Source of the DNA: Ariolimax columbianus
Taxonomy: Eukaryota; Mollusca; Gastropoda; Stylommatophora; Arionidae
Assembly: GCA_036924085.1 (NCBI GenBank)
Contig: JAVGWX010000005.1
Span: 74,806,547 to 74,870,546, forward strand
Direction: 5' to 3'
Length of the DNA: 64,000 nucleotides
Shown: one piece after another, positions 34,300 to 45,565 of the stretch
Numbering within the stretch: position 1 is the stretch's first letter
Layout of the letters: each line of letters opens with the position of its first letter
Program-made: the position numbers and the translations under genes
The notes under the pieces: generated by a model
What the model was told of the DNA's origin: nothing
What the model saw: the letters and a program-made list of their open reading frames with translations, nothing else
Database searches by the model: none

Positions 34300-34820
34300 G
34301 TTACATATACATTGTCGGAATAATGGTTAAGTTAAGGTCCCAAATACATCGTCGGACCAATGGTTAGGTTAACGTCCCAAATACATTGTCGGACTGATGG
34401 TTAGGGTAACAAAAAAACTGTCAATATGACTTTTTCCCAATTGCTGGGGAAGTCGAGGGATTTATAGGCTGAGAACTACAGTCCGCTTTGCGCTGCTGTT
34501 GCCACGTCGTGTGCTGGCTGTGTTTGTTTATTTCACCCCAAACAGAAAAACAACATGTGCCATACCGGGACTCGTACCGCTTTCCTCCTTTTCGGCAGGC
34601 AGGCCTCGAAACCATTCGACCACGTGGTCCTGGTTAGGGTAAAGTCCCAAATAAATTGTCAGACCAATGGTTAGGTTAAGGTCCCAAATACATTGTCGGA
34701 CCGATGGTTAGGGTAAGGTCTCAAATACATTGTCGGCCCAATGGTTAAAGTAAAGACCCAAATACAACGGCGTAGCTATGGTTCGGGTAAGGTCTTAAAT
34801 GCAGTATCAGACCGATGTCC
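34300..34820. repeat. 37-bp minisatellite interrupted by a SINE
   Basis: Units of 37 bp (gtcccaaatacattgtcgga + 17) lie on both sides of the SINE at 34410-34630, which landed in one unit. Related to the array at 32110-32735 in the same intron. Confidence 0.85.
34410..34630 (-). mobile_element. tRNA-derived SINE with 12-bp target duplication
   Basis: The minus strand starts with a tRNA-like head: acgtggtcgaatggtttcga (A box TGGTCGAATGG) and agcggtacgagtcccgg (B box GGTACGAGTCC, one change from the GGTTCGANTCC consensus). It is transcribed by RNA polymerase III if active. The 3' end is a short T/A-rich tract. Exact 12-bp duplication tggttagggtaa at 34398-34409 and 34631-34642. 221 bp long. Confidence 0.8.
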
Positions 34821-36540
34821 CAGTAACTGGGGCGATGGACATGAAGAAGATAATTGATACTACTGGTAAAACGTGCATCTTGGTGTTGTGAGTTCTACTC
34901 GCGAGCATTGAAGGTCGTGAAAGCCGTATTAGTTATTATTCTATTGCAGAGACCAGGAAAAAAAAAAGTAAGATGGACACGCCTTAATGGCTGTGCTCTC
35001 GACTCGCTCCAGTGTTAGTGTCGTTTTATGATGTTTGGTGGTTCCTGTTCGGATTATAATTCACAACTCCTTCATCAGGTGGTATCAAGAACTTTATTCT
35101 GTGAAAATGTTGTGCTTTCTGATCGGTTAACATGTTTGTTTTGCCGCATTTCGTTGCATTTCATGCCTGGCTTAAACCGTTGAAAACCAGTCTATGATGG
35201 AGTTCGGCGTTCCGCTCAACTGCACACCAGAATTAAGTCCAAGTTATCACTACTCAAGGACCTTTCTGCTCGGACTGAAGCCGACTTCTTCCAGCGCCCT
35301 CCCTCCACCGGAGGTTACATGATACCTTTCCCAACCTCGTATTTCCAGCACAGCAAGAGTCACACTGACCAAAAGAGTGGACAGAATCTAGAAGCCTCGG
35401 CGGCGGAACACGGAAAAACCGGAAGTTTGCGCCGACAAACACGGAAATCCTGACCTGAACATTGCTCGCGGCCCTCACCTATAGGCAGCGGAGTACTCGG
35501 CTCTATCCGGTGAGTCTGTAGGGATTTCGGTCGATACGCTACGCATGAACACAGCCTCATTAGTAGAGCATGGTAGTGGTCGATCGACGCAACGGGCCTT
35601 TGACGCCTACACGAACATTATTATAATTAGAGACCAGTTTGCCAAAGACAATAAGACGGCAGCTGGTCTTCAACGACTTACCATGCAAAACTGATGTCTA
35701 CCATTCTCAATGTACACCACAGATTAAAACCTGCATAGGGCCTCAACGAAATTGGCCGAAGCTAGTGCACAAAACGATCTGGTACTTGGTAATATGTTTT
35801 GGCATACATTAATTCACTGTCAGATCATGGGTAAAAAAATCAGTCTAGCCCATTGGCTAGAGTAGATTGGCGCTCAGGAGAATAGTAATCACACGAAACA
35901 TCTGCGTGAGTACATCTTCCAATGACCCCGAAAGTAAACACACTATATGGTGAGATGTTCAAAGGATTACCAAGACCAGTACCAACAATGGACGAATTAG
36001 TAAATGAACCTCTCTAGAGTAGAGGACTAATGAACTTGTGACATTTTATTCGCAATAAATAGACACATTGACCCTGACCTGCGTTCATTATTTGGACTGA
36101 TGGTAATCAGCTGGAGATGACTAGGAGGTCAAAGGAGGGTAGATACAAGACGATTCCATCCTGTCCAAGGCGTGATAGGTTTACGTCTTTCAACTAATGG
36201 CAAATGCTGTTGTCGCAAGTACATAAACTGTGCCAGGAGACTGTAGGGGGGAGAGAATGGCATGTGATAAAGTACACTTTGAGTGCCATACACTCCAAAA
36301 CAAAACAGAAAGCATCTCACTCAATTATAAGTTAGTCAGAAGAACAAATCAGGTCTGGTCTCAGACCTGTTGAATGTGTAAGAGACCTCTACGTTTTAAA
36401 GAAAGAGCTTAAAACACAACTTCTAAACATCGAGAATCCATGAAAACGGACCATAAACGAGCTTGCCAGTCGCCTCATAAAAGGTACATGTATGGTTGTA
36501 TAGACCTCGGCTATCTCGAGCGAAAAGTTAGATACGAGAT
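34821..36540. other. intron 2 sequence with no supported gene
   Basis: 35200-35560 is less AT-rich than its surroundings and has a gtgagt after ctctatccg at 35509, but no acceptor-bounded open frame fits. The phases of exons 2 and 3 already match each other, so no extra exon is needed. aataaa at 36054. Confidence 0.5.
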
Positions 36541-36544
36541 GCGC

Positions 36545-37080
36545 ATTAAACATTCTTCAAGTCAATGTCTCTAGACTTAGACCAAAGACCTTAGAGCTAG
36601 GCAAACAGCTACAAAAAACGCAGTGTCCACATTGCACTGTCATAAAAAAACTAAATCTGCTATCCAATACAGAACACTGAGTACCAGGTTACACAATGTA
36701 CACATGCAAGTGTATATGCATCTCTACATAACTTAAAAACTATGTCCAAGAAGAAATGTGCAGAATATAAAGAACGACACCATCGATATGCAAGAAACGA
36801 GGAATGGCACAATGGACTGCGCGACACCTTGGCTAATGTCTACTATCATCAAAGATCTAAAAGTGAAATCAACATCCTTTTAAAAATCTCCAGAGAACAA
36901 TTATAGCAGGGGACTTTAATGCACACATACATGCCCTAGGATACAAGGATAAGAGCCTCGTGTGGAATAATATAGAAGAGCTATGAAACATCATAAATTT
37001 AATAAGACTGCAGAGTCCCTTATCCGTACCGACACTCCTCGATATAGCCAGCTTAATTACATGTATATCCGCATGATTAG
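36545..37080 (+). pseudogene. LINE endonuclease remnant
   Basis: Reads LNILQVNVSRLRPKTLELGK near 36546, the N-terminal strand of an APE-type endonuclease, and, after stops, TIIAGDFNAHIHALGYKDKS, then LVWNNIEEL and LQSPLSVPTLLDIAS (36895-37055). GDFNAH is the catalytic Asp/Asn block. The RT region is absent; the copy stops at the array starting 37095. Confidence 0.65.
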
Positions 37081-37094
37081 TTGGAGCACGACAC

Positions 37095-37965
37095 ATACGT
37101 GAAGCTCGATCTTGGTCAATGTGCTTCAGCTGGACTTCACGTGAAGTTGGGTCTTGGTCAATGTGCTTCAGCTGGTCTTCACGTAAAGTTGGATCTTGGT
37201 CAATGTGCTTCAGCTAGTCTTCACGTGAAGTTGGATCTTGGTCAATGTACTTCACCTGATCTTCACGGGAAGTTTGCTTTTGGCCAATTTGGTTCAGCGA
37301 ATATTGGACGTGATATGGGAGTCTTGATCAGCATGTGTCATCTTACCCTGAGGCGAGATGAGGTGAGGTTTTGGTCAGTGTGCTTCACCTGACACTGTGA
37401 CGTTAGCTGAGGGTCTGGTCAGAATGATTCCCCTGCCACTAACGGGAGATATGATCTTTCAGTATATCTCACCTGACACTGTGACATGCAATGGGGTCTT
37501 GATCTATATGTTTATCCAGACACTGACTTGAAGTAAAAATCGTGGTTATCATATCTCACCTGACATTGTGACATGCAATTGGGTCTTGATCTATATGTTT
37601 CTCCAGACACTGACTTGAGGTAAAATTTTGGTCAGTATATCTCACCTGACATTGTGACATGCAATGGTGTCTTGATCTGTATGTTTCTCCAGACACTGAC
37701 TTGAGGTAAAATCTTGGTCAGTATATCTCACCTGACATTGTGACATGCAATGGGGTCTTGATCTGTATGTTTCTCCAGACACTGACTTGAGGTAAAATCT
37801 TGGTCAGCATATCTCACCTGACACTGTGACATGCAATGGGGTCTTGATCTATATGTTTCTACAGACACTGACTTGAGGTAAAATTTTGGTCAGCATATCT
37901 CACCTGACATTGTGACATGCAATGGGGTCTTGATCTATATGTTTCACTTGACCCTGACGCTAGTC
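37095..37965 (-). repeat. HAR-B-type head array without a body
   Basis: First, four units of about 42 bp (37095-37270). Then about six units of about 86 bp, each holding two head-like motifs: on the minus strand gtcaggtgagatatactgac then caagattttacctcaagtca, and gtgtctggagaaacatacag then atcaagacccc. The motif GTCAGGTGA-ATACTGACCAAGA matches the head of B copies such as 8768-9047. No body follows in either direction. Ends about 45 bp before exon 3. Confidence 0.7.
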
Positions 37966-38010
37966 TCCCCGCTTTCTTACCTACCATGTTTACAATGATT
38001 CTTCCACTAG

Positions 38011-38092
38011 ATGAAGTGTTTGGAGAAATTAAGAACGACCCAACCATCATAAACTTTAACAACGAAACAGCCACGTTCCCATTTCCTTGCAG
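38011..38092 (+). CDS. exon 3: start of the vWF-D-like region
   Basis: Acceptor cttccactag, donor gtaggt at 38093. 82 bp: phase 1 in, phase 2 out. Reads EVFGEIKNDPTIINFNNETA, then TFPFPCR with the Arg codon completed by exon 4. The DPxIxNFN...PFPCR pattern resembles the GDPHxxTFDG...C start of a vWF type D domain. The exon begins about 45 bp after a long head-type array (37095-37965) ends. Confidence 0.75.
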
Positions 38093-38099
38093 GTAGGTA

Positions 38100-38838
38100 C
38101 CTATAAATCATACGAACCCGATTCATCATCATCAAGTGTTATTTTGAGTGGCTTTGATGACCAATTACTCCAACAAAAATGTTTCCCTTAAGCATATCTT
38201 CACTTCAGATGTTTATTGAACTTATTATCACATCCGATATCCTCTGTTTCCCATTGTGTTTGCCAACCATCCGACATCTTTTGCTGTCCTTCTGTTCCGT
38301 AGAAACTTCCGTTGCGTAATGTTTTAAAAGTTGTCCTTCCTGAGTGCGTGCCCAGTGTTCTTGTTCATTTAGCTAACACATATTAAGGAGGCATACTAAT
38401 AACATTACGCGGCAGGATTTGTTCTAGATGCCCCATGGCAAGAGTGCTATAGGCAGACTTCGGAACACATTGAGAACGTGGGCCCAGTTGAACTGGATGA
38501 TGATTACCGCCTGGAGGGCCTCTGCCCACCTTTATCTGCACACTCGGGATGTGAGAAAAGCAAACTGCAGCCCTACACCTAACGCCATTTTCAGAACGTA
38601 CAGTAAACATACTCTTTATCGACATTCAACAACAAAATAAGCAAATTGCGAATAACGAAACATGTTTAGATCAAGTGAGAAATAGAAAACAAATATAAAT
38701 TTAGTCCCCCGACACACCATGATATCAAGACAACTCTGTTTAGATAAGTTCATTTCTACGCCCATCCTTACTGCTGGTTTTTCTTATTTTGTGCTCTAGA
38801 CGAAGTTCTTTTCGTAGCAACGTAACTATTGCTGATGC
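38100..38838. other. start of intron 3, no recognisable feature
   Basis: Unique sequence. Short open frames at 38383-38640 have no family features. Confidence 0.5.
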
Positions 38839-38839
38839 T

Positions 38840-39200
38840 TTTCATCCGCTGCAATGACTAAAACAGAGAAGAATTCGACTTGACGTAATAAAAGTTTATA
38901 AATTAGTCAATGGAAAGGATAAACTAGACTATTCCAAGTTTTTCAAAGTTCAACCGGCTACATGAACAGAGCACAGCTTCAAATTATTTAAAGTCATGTC
39001 CAGATTAGATATTAGGATATATGTTTTTAGTCAGACAGTGGTAAATGCTTGGAATGAATTACCACATGATGGTGGGGGCAGGGTCAGTTAACGCATTCAA
39101 AAATGGATTGGATGATCGCAATCATTTTTAGTATCGATGGAGTGGAATAAACTGGTTGTATACAGACTGTGTAGAGCCTTCTAAACCAGTATAATAAAGT
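38840..39200 (+). pseudogene. CR1-like LINE, C-terminal end
   Basis: Decayed copy: RRIRLDVIKVYKLVNGKDKL-like sequence, then a TFF-type motif, then SRLDIRIYVFSQTVVNAWNE and LPHD-like residues, then the 3' UTR with actggttgtatacagactg and ctaaaccagtataa. Same family as the copies at 44.5, 49.7 and 50.6 kb. Confidence 0.7.
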
Positions 39201-39389
39201 TATGAAATAGGTGTTATTGTTCTTGAACAAAGGGAGAGTTGGAGAAACCGTTAATGGCCCAGCTAACAATCTCATAATCCGAACTTGCCAGGTTTTGATT
39301 CGTGAAACAGCAACTTTGTGCCCCTATGACCAACAAACAACTTATTAAACAGAGTGAACTGAATTCAGATGTTCTAGGACATTTATGTT

Positions 39390-39560
39390 AGTTTAGTTAG
39401 TTTTACATCCCGCACGCCGTTGATCGGCGTGGAGAGCTCAATACGCACATCCAGGGCTAAGCGCATTGCATCGGTTGTGTTACGACCATGTCGATGTAGG
39501 ATGGTTAATATGTCGTCTATCAATCTGCCACACGGCCTCTCTCTTTGTAATACAGCAGTG
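39390..39560. repeat. short hairpin-bearing repeat candidate
   Basis: cacgccgttgatcggcgtg at about 39412-39430 is a perfect 7-bp stem with a 5-nt loop, preceded by a T-rich tagttttacatcc. A similar start (gttacacgtccccacgccgt) occurs at about 53115, so this may be a dispersed repeat. Confidence 0.35.
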
Positions 39561-39656
39561 AAAATCCATCATGATGCATTATCATGAGATGGCTGAACCA
39601 TTTTGTTTTCTGTCTTGAAATGTTCTCGATACAAGTTCAGACCATTTTTCAAATCA

Positions 39657-39835
39657 TTTCGCAGTCTGCCTACCCTGTTGGCACGATGCCATTTCGCAGT
39701 CTGCCTACCCTGTTGGCACGATGCCATTTCGCAGTCTGCCTACCCTGTTGGCACGATGCCATTTCGCAGTCTGCCTACCCTGTTGGCACGATGCCATTTC
39801 GCAGTCTGCCTACCCTGTTGGCACGATGACCTTTC
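39657..39835. repeat. 35-bp tandem repeat
   Basis: Five nearly identical units of tttcgcagtctgcctaccct + 15 bp. Very low divergence suggests a recent array. Confidence 0.95.
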
Positions 39836-40189
39836 TAAAACACTTCATTTCACACGTAGAAATTCTACTCCCGCAGTTTGGCACTGGTATCCCAGAGTCG
39901 GAATACAATTAATGTTTATCAACTGCCGCTTTGTCGCCAAGGTGATGTTCCGATTCTTAAGTAGTGGCGACAATTCGTGTCCTGACAGACACTTTTTAAC
40001 ATCTTATCTCGATTTCCCATCACATCTACTGAAAAAAAAACTTTTGGCCAGAAACTTCCTAAGCTTTCTTGAAAACGACATTATTTACGACATTATTTAC
40101 ATGTATGTTGTGTTGACCAGGTGTTCTACCGATCCTCATCATCTCTATTTTCGACGCGCTAATTTGAATGTTAACATTTTTCGTAAGTT

Positions 40190-40580
40190 GCCTCAAACGC
40201 AATCAGGTGATATTGCCTCTTCTAGTGTGGTTGTTTGTCGCTGATAATTATTATCGTCACTTAGTTGTTTGGTTAGTTTCCCCAAATTTCTGCCTTCCTT
40301 CTCAAAGCTTAATTCACGGGCTCTCACTTTCCAGCTTGTCCTCTGGGCTTTTAGTTCGCCTTTGATGAACTTTACTTTGGTCTTTTGCAGCGTAATGTTA
40401 TTCAGTTGTGATGGTTCTAACTGCCTTGTTTGTTGCCTCATTAATCTCTACATGTAATTTTTGTAAAGTTTTAGTCCCATATGGTACATAATTCTTCCTC
40501 AGTCCTCTTGGTATTGTCTATTTTGATGCTTGAAGCACTCTCTTATTAAACTCCCTGCGGGCACTGTTAATGCCTCTGTC
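40190..40580 (-). pseudogene. I-like LINE fragment, linker between endonuclease and RT
   Basis: On the minus strand: ARREFNKRVLQASK, then TIPRGLRKNYVPYGT, then LEVEINEATNKA-like sequence, then SWKVRARELSFEKEGRN and LGKLTKQLSDD. The copy at 63090-63500 has the same order: TIPRGARKNYKPYWN, then SWKQKPESLNLDIEGN, then LWNLVRAMNDE. So the two are the same LINE family. Frame shifts throughout. Confidence 0.65.
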
Positions 40581-41049
40581 TAGTACCCTGCTATCCTTTG
40601 TCAACAGGCATGTAGATGTAACAGGAAAAAGCATGGCGAACGAGGAGAAGAAGAAGAAGAAAGTGCTTGTGCAGTCTAGCTTCATCTTCTTGCACGTGGC
40701 GCTGGCCACCAGCAAAGAGTAGTCCGTGTGTTGAATGAAGTTCTATTTCTGGTGTCGCAACTTGTTTGGCTCCTGTTGTGTGATCCCCGCTGAACAGCGG
40801 AGAGGAAAAGACACTGCCCTGGAGCACCCATCGGTGTTGACGTGAAAACCGTATGTGATGTCATCTATTATTGATCTTATGACGATGTTTCCCCCGCGTG
40901 CAGTGCTCTCACATTATCACGTAGCTGACCTTGAACTACATAATACTCTAATATCATTTATGTTTTTATGACTACTTACTCTATCATTAGCTTTACCTTG
41001 ATCATTTATATATATTTATATATTTGTATATATGTATTAATGTGTGTAT

Positions 41050-41082
<33 letters not shown>

Positions 41083-42055
41083 GGCGTGCGTCCGTCCGTG
41101 CGTGTGGGAGAGCTCTGGTGCTCTAGTGAGTTATACATGCGGGAATGTATATTTCTGGCATGGTCACCATCATTAATGGTAAGGGGACTGACTGAGAATG
41201 GAAAACCAGTCTCTCAGAAAGAGAGAACGGACAGCTCAGAGAAGGTATGATAATTATCCCAGCGAATGGAATGGAGAAACATTTCTGGAATGGAAAGCGG
41301 TCAATATAATACTTTTGGGAGCAGGGCCGCACCGACTGTTTGTCTACATTCCTATAGCGCAGTGATATGCCCCAGCAGATGACTTTGATGAAGATGTGAA
41401 GGGAAAATCTATTGGTGGCTGCAGAGGAAGAGAGTGAAGGCCCAGACGTGAGCTCAATTTGGTAATAAGTGGAGGGCAAAGCGCATGCAGCGAGAATGTC
41501 ATTCGAGATGGGGATGTGGGAAGCTGCGTGAGAGGGGTGGGCAATTCTAAACAACAGCACCTTAAATAATTTGATCGGGGGGGGGGGGGGGTGTGTGATA
41601 CATTTCCCAAGGTGAGGATATCCACTGCAGCTTCAGCGAAGAGCATGTTGGGAGATACATTCAATTGGTAGCAGAAATATTTGGTCCACTGTTTACACGG
41701 GTCTGGCAGGCGGAGACGGCATCACGGAAGTGGAGCATGGGAACGGTTATGGAATTACCAACAAGGGGTGGTCTAACAGAATTTAGTGGTGACTCTTCTT
41801 TCACCGGTTAGCAAAAAAAACTGGACAGGATGAGAGAGAGAGAGAGAGTGCAAAGTTCGGATAGAGCTATGGATGCATAGATCGTTTATCCTCCATCACA
41901 TACCTAGAGAACTACTGCAGGGAAATGCAAAGACAAATGTGCGTACATTTGTTTGACTTTAATAATGGTAAAAATTTGAGGTAGTCTATAGATGATGCTG
42001 GTAGCCTACATTACTCAGTGAAAACTCATTAAGGGTCATTCCACAAATCTTGTGT
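40581..42055. other. intron 3 sequence with no supported gene
   Basis: Contains a GAAGAAGAAGAAG tract at about 40645, a (TG)n at 41050-41083, a G run at 41578-41591 and a short (GA)n near 41832. Open frames of 106-145 codons at 41123-41664 (minus) show no family features. Confidence 0.45.
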
Positions 42056-42059
42056 GCAA

Positions 42060-42930
42060 TTTTGGGCAGAATAACAAAGTTATTTTAGGTTCAGGTAGGA
42101 GTACGATAGGGATGTCCGTTACTAACCATTCTCTTCCTGGCATGGGCTGGGGATGCGGAGAACCAAAACGAAAACCCCAAGAGGAATAAAATGGATATTA
42201 TTCTCTACACCCGGGAATCTGAAATACCTTCAAGAGAAGATGGAGCGATTGGGCGCATGTGGTCATCTGATGGGAGTGGCCATTAATGTCGTGAAGACGG
42301 AAGTTATGAGACTATATTTGTTAAATCCCGCGCTAATTGGAATAGGAAATTAGGATCTAGCGGTAATAGGCGAAAGTGTGTGTACCTGGGAGGCGTAGTT
42401 ACGTCAGACAGTGAGACTGGTAAAGACATTAAAAGAACAGTGAACATGGCTAGAATGGTCTTTGCTGACTTGGACAATATTTGGAGGTCTTCGCAATGAA
42501 GACCAGGCGCAAGACTAAGAATATGCAGGAGTTGCGTACTTTCTGGGCTTTTGAATGGCGCGGAGTGTTGGACCATGGCCGTCTGTAATTACAGTAGGTC
42601 ATGGTTTGATCGTGACAGAAAAGGATACAATAAAAATTGTCGGGATTCCACACAGCCTGCCTTGGAGCATTCTTAGAGTTTTCTAATCGAGTGGCATTAC
42701 CACCCGAAATCTACTTGTCCGAAGCACTCAAGGAAATATGCGGGCCATATCTGGCGGAAGCTGGAGTTGAATCGGAAATGTCCTGATAGAAGAGACTAGC
42801 CCCATAGACAGACTCGCTATAGTATTGATCCCAGAGGGAAGACGAAAGAGAGGCCGTCAAATAACAATTTGGCGAAGAACAGTAGAAGTCGAAATGTAAA
42901 TCATAACTCAGAGTTGGAACATCGTACGAA
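42060..42930 (+). pseudogene. LINE RT second half, decayed
   Basis: Pieces in mixed frames: QVGVRQGCPLLTILFLAW (GVRQGC motif, about 42092-42145), then CVYLGGVVTSDSETGKDIKR, then TVNMARMVFADLDNIWRSS (42380-42495), then LLNGAECWTMAV, then LIPEGRRKRGRQITIWRRTV (42815-42890). This covers RT palm end, thumb and C-terminal tail. Many stops. Same family as 1195-1460 and 3560-3830. Confidence 0.7.
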
Positions 42931-42943
42931 TGAAGGTGCATAA

Positions 42944-42944
<1 letters not shown>

Positions 42945-43015
<71 letters not shown>

Positions 43016-43173
43016 GGTCTGCTGAGGATACTATGAGTCGGAGGATAATGGTATTTTGCAAACTTGACGGTTGCTGTGTGCTGTTTACACCACGAAGTGA
43101 CGACATCATGCGTATCGAACGTATTTTCACCTGTTGCAGTTTGGTCCGGTTTCATATGAACACGCATCGTGTT

Positions 43174-43213
<40 letters not shown>

Positions 43214-43230
43214 TATATATATATAAAGAC
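42945..43230. repeat. two (AT)n tracts around a 150-bp spacer
   Basis: (AT)n at about 42950-43015 and 43176-43226. AT tracts this long can form cruciforms; the spacer shows no gene. Confidence 0.9.
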
Positions 43231-43341
43231 CCAACTTTTCTGCGTCAATGCGTTTGCAGACCACATATTATTATTACGGAGTCTGCTAAATAAAGAGAGC
43301 CACCTCCCAGTTTTACATTATAATGCGTCCTTGACACTCAG

Positions 43342-43471
43342 ATACAGTACTGTTAACACACAACAGCTTATAAATGGTTTTCCCATTGTTTTGAATGTTA
43401 GATATCTGGTGACAAGTACAACCACTGACTTGAGGATCGACAACCAAACACAGGGCACATGCAGGTGCCAG
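43342..43471 (+). CDS. exon 4 of the secreted protein
   Basis: Acceptor ttgacactcag, donor gtaagt at 43472. 130 bp: phase 2 in, phase 0 out. Reads YSTVNTQQLINGFPIVLNV, then RYLVTSTTTDLRIDNQT, then QGTCRCQ. Beta-strand-rich sequence with two cysteines close together at the end (TCRC), expected within a vWF-D-like fold. The alternative acceptor six bases downstream (atacag) keeps the same phase, so the exact start is not settled. Confidence 0.75.
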
Positions 43472-43952
43472 GTAAGTCCTTATCTATTTAACGGCCCTTA
43501 ATGTCTAGTTCAAAGAGATAGTTATTTGAAGTGTAAAGAATGTGGGGGCTAAAGAAGTGTACAGATGGCCATATTTGAGAGGGGAATATATATGGAATAA
43601 CAAACTGTATGGTGAGAAGAAAAGGTTGAGAGAGATCGCCAGTTCTATGATGGAAGTAGATGTGTTTATCTGAGGATAAATTGTGAGTAACGAGAGATAA
43701 TTGAGATAATCTGACCATTTTATACCGGAAATAGAGGTGGTTATGAATTCAAATATTTAAGGACAGGGAAATGTTAACCCGACCTCTAATTTAGTAAGGG
43801 AAATATATGCGGATAACTTGGGGGGATAAACTATATGTTGATGAGAGAAGTATAACAGATCGTCAAGATTATAAGAGAAAAGATATGGTTGTTAGAGAAT
43901 AAACAACCCTGAGGAAGATTATATCATTTTGTGTTGGTGATTTTACTTCCAG

Positions 43953-44096
43953 GTCCACGCGTGGAACTCTAAATGTCGTGGTAAATTATTCGTTGGTGGA
44001 TTTGACTATGCTTGCTTGATCAGCAACATTTTACTCAACGAAACGCTGGGCTTTTCTGTTCGGAAGGAAGGCATCGCAGAAAACGGACAATACACG
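43953..44096 (+). CDS. exon 5 of the secreted protein
   Basis: Acceptor ttacttccag, 144 bp (48 codons), phase 0 on both sides. Reads VHAWNSKCRGKLFVGGFDYA, then CLISNILLNETLGFSVRK, then EGIAENGQYT. The donor gtactt is the weakest in the gene. N-glycosylation sequon NET at residues 168-170. A 48-bp minisatellite begins about 50 bp after the donor. Confidence 0.75.
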
Positions 44097-44144
44097 GTAC
44101 TTCGTCCTATTATTTGTTGTCTGACTACCTCCACATCATCCTTA

Positions 44145-44490
44145 CATGTATGGCTACATATTTGTTGTCCCATCACTTCTCTATTACCCTTACATGTACG
44201 GCTACATATTTGTTATCACATCACCTCTCTATTACCCTTACATGTACGGCAACATATTTGTTGTCACGTCACCTCTCTATTACCCTTACATGTATGGCTA
44301 CATATTTGTTGTCACATCACTTCTCTATTACCCTTACATGTACGGCTACATATTTGTTGTCACATCACTTCTCTATTACCCTTACATGTACGGCTACATA
44401 TTTGTTGTCACATCACTTCTCTATTACCCTTACATGTATGGATACATATTTGTTGTGCCGTTTACTCCATATTATCCTTACATACTTAAC
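44145..44490. repeat. 48-bp minisatellite after exon 5
   Basis: About seven units of ctacatatttgttgtcacat + 28 bp. All three forward frames stay open over the array because 48 is divisible by 3 and the unit lacks stops. Starts about 50 bp after the exon 5 donor. Confidence 0.95.
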
Positions 44491-45190
44491 TAGACTTAAC
44501 GTCCTTATACTAGCTTAAAATACTCTGCAGAGTCTGTATACAACCAGTTTAATTTACATTACCTTGCTCTAAAAGCTATGCGCATTCAATCTATTCTTAA
44601 ATGCATTAATTGTCCTTGCCTCCACTACTTCCTGTGACAATGCATTCCAAGCATTCACCACTCTTTGACAAAACAAATATTTTCTAATATCTAATCTAAA
44701 CCTTTCTTTAGTTAATTTTGAAGCGATGCCCTTTTGTAACCGCCCTCTTGTAACCACAATGTACACGTTCTTGTAGATGGCTGTATTTTGAAAAAAACTT
44801 TTTATAATCTAATTTATCCGTTCCTTTAATTATCTTATTAGCTTGTATTAAATCACCTCGAATTCTTCTCATTTCCAGACACTGTAGGCCGATTTTTCCT
44901 CATAACTGTAATTCTGGAATCCCACTATCAACTTTGTCGTTTTCTTAAAAATTCTTTCCAGCATATTTATATCCCCTCTACGATAAGGACTCCACACTTG
45001 TACACAGTACTCCAATCTAGGTTTAACTAATGCTTTATACAGTTTGACAATCACTTCCTTGCTCGTATGTTGAATATTTCTTTTTATAATACCGAACATT
45101 GCATTTGCCTCTTTCACTGTAACCTGGACTTGCTCACTCACTTTACCTGTATGATCTTATATAACCTCTAGGTCCCTTTCCTTGTCTATC
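44480..45190 (-). mobile_element. CR1-like LINE, C-terminal half and 3' UTR
   Basis: Minus strand: DKERDLEVI-like start, then VSEQVQVTVKEANAMFGIIK, RNIQHTSKEVIVKLYKALVK, PRLEYCVQVWSPYRRGDINM, LERIFKKTTKLIVGFQNYSY, and at the far end LTKERFRLDIRKYLFCQRVV, then NAWNALSQEVVEARTINAFK. The 3' UTR has ctgcagagtctgtatacaac and ends in a degenerate ttaagt-type tract. The upstream half of the same copy continues at 45566-45780, beyond a HAR-A insertion. Frame shifts in the middle (44770-44870). Confidence 0.8.
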
Positions 45191-45202
45191 ATTCTCATAT
45201 TG

Positions 45203-45565
45203 GGGATCAAGACGCTGAGCAGCGCATAAACTGCAGCGGTCAGCTACCCATAGCGGACTGCTAGTGTCAGGGTCAGCGAACCAGAGCTGCCAAGACCCGT
45301 CTACACCTCCACGTGGGGATCCTGGATAACAAGCTGCAACAGAGCAGGCTGGCTAAGTAGAAGGGATCGAAGAGGGAGGGCAACCCGGTACTCAAAAATG
45401 ATTGCTGAAGTCGGATGTGTTGGACCGAAAGGAGCAAATATCGCAGTCAAACTGTAAACCACGACACAACGCATTCCGTTCTTTGTACTACATTGAGCTA
45501 CTTGCGAAGCTTTTTTTCAGGAATTGGTAGCGGGAGATTGAGAACGAATGAAAAAGAAGAAGAAG
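45203..45565 (+). mobile_element. HAR subfamily A retroposon inserted in a CR1-like LINE
   Basis: Starts gggatcaagacgctgagcag, one head, the standard body, and a GAAAAAGAAGAAGAAG tail. Target duplication attctcatattg (45191-45202) and attctaatattg (45566-45577), one mismatch in 12. Read on the minus strand the target is the codons between GENNI and RMIDKERDL of the CR1-like ORF, so the pre-insertion site can be read directly. Confidence 0.85.

Noticed and set aside
34560..34630. A functional tRNA gene
   Set aside because: A and B boxes are present but the acceptor and anticodon stems do not pair, and the segment continues into a SINE body with target duplications.
35200..35560. An extra exon of the secreted-protein gene in intron 2
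   Set aside because: A possible donor exists but no acceptor-bounded open frame with a fitting phase; exons 2 and 3 already join in phase.
40591..40864. A second small retroposon with a GAAGAAG tract
   Set aside because: The tract sits at one edge but no body match to HAR-A or to other copies was found; possibly a simple repeat only.
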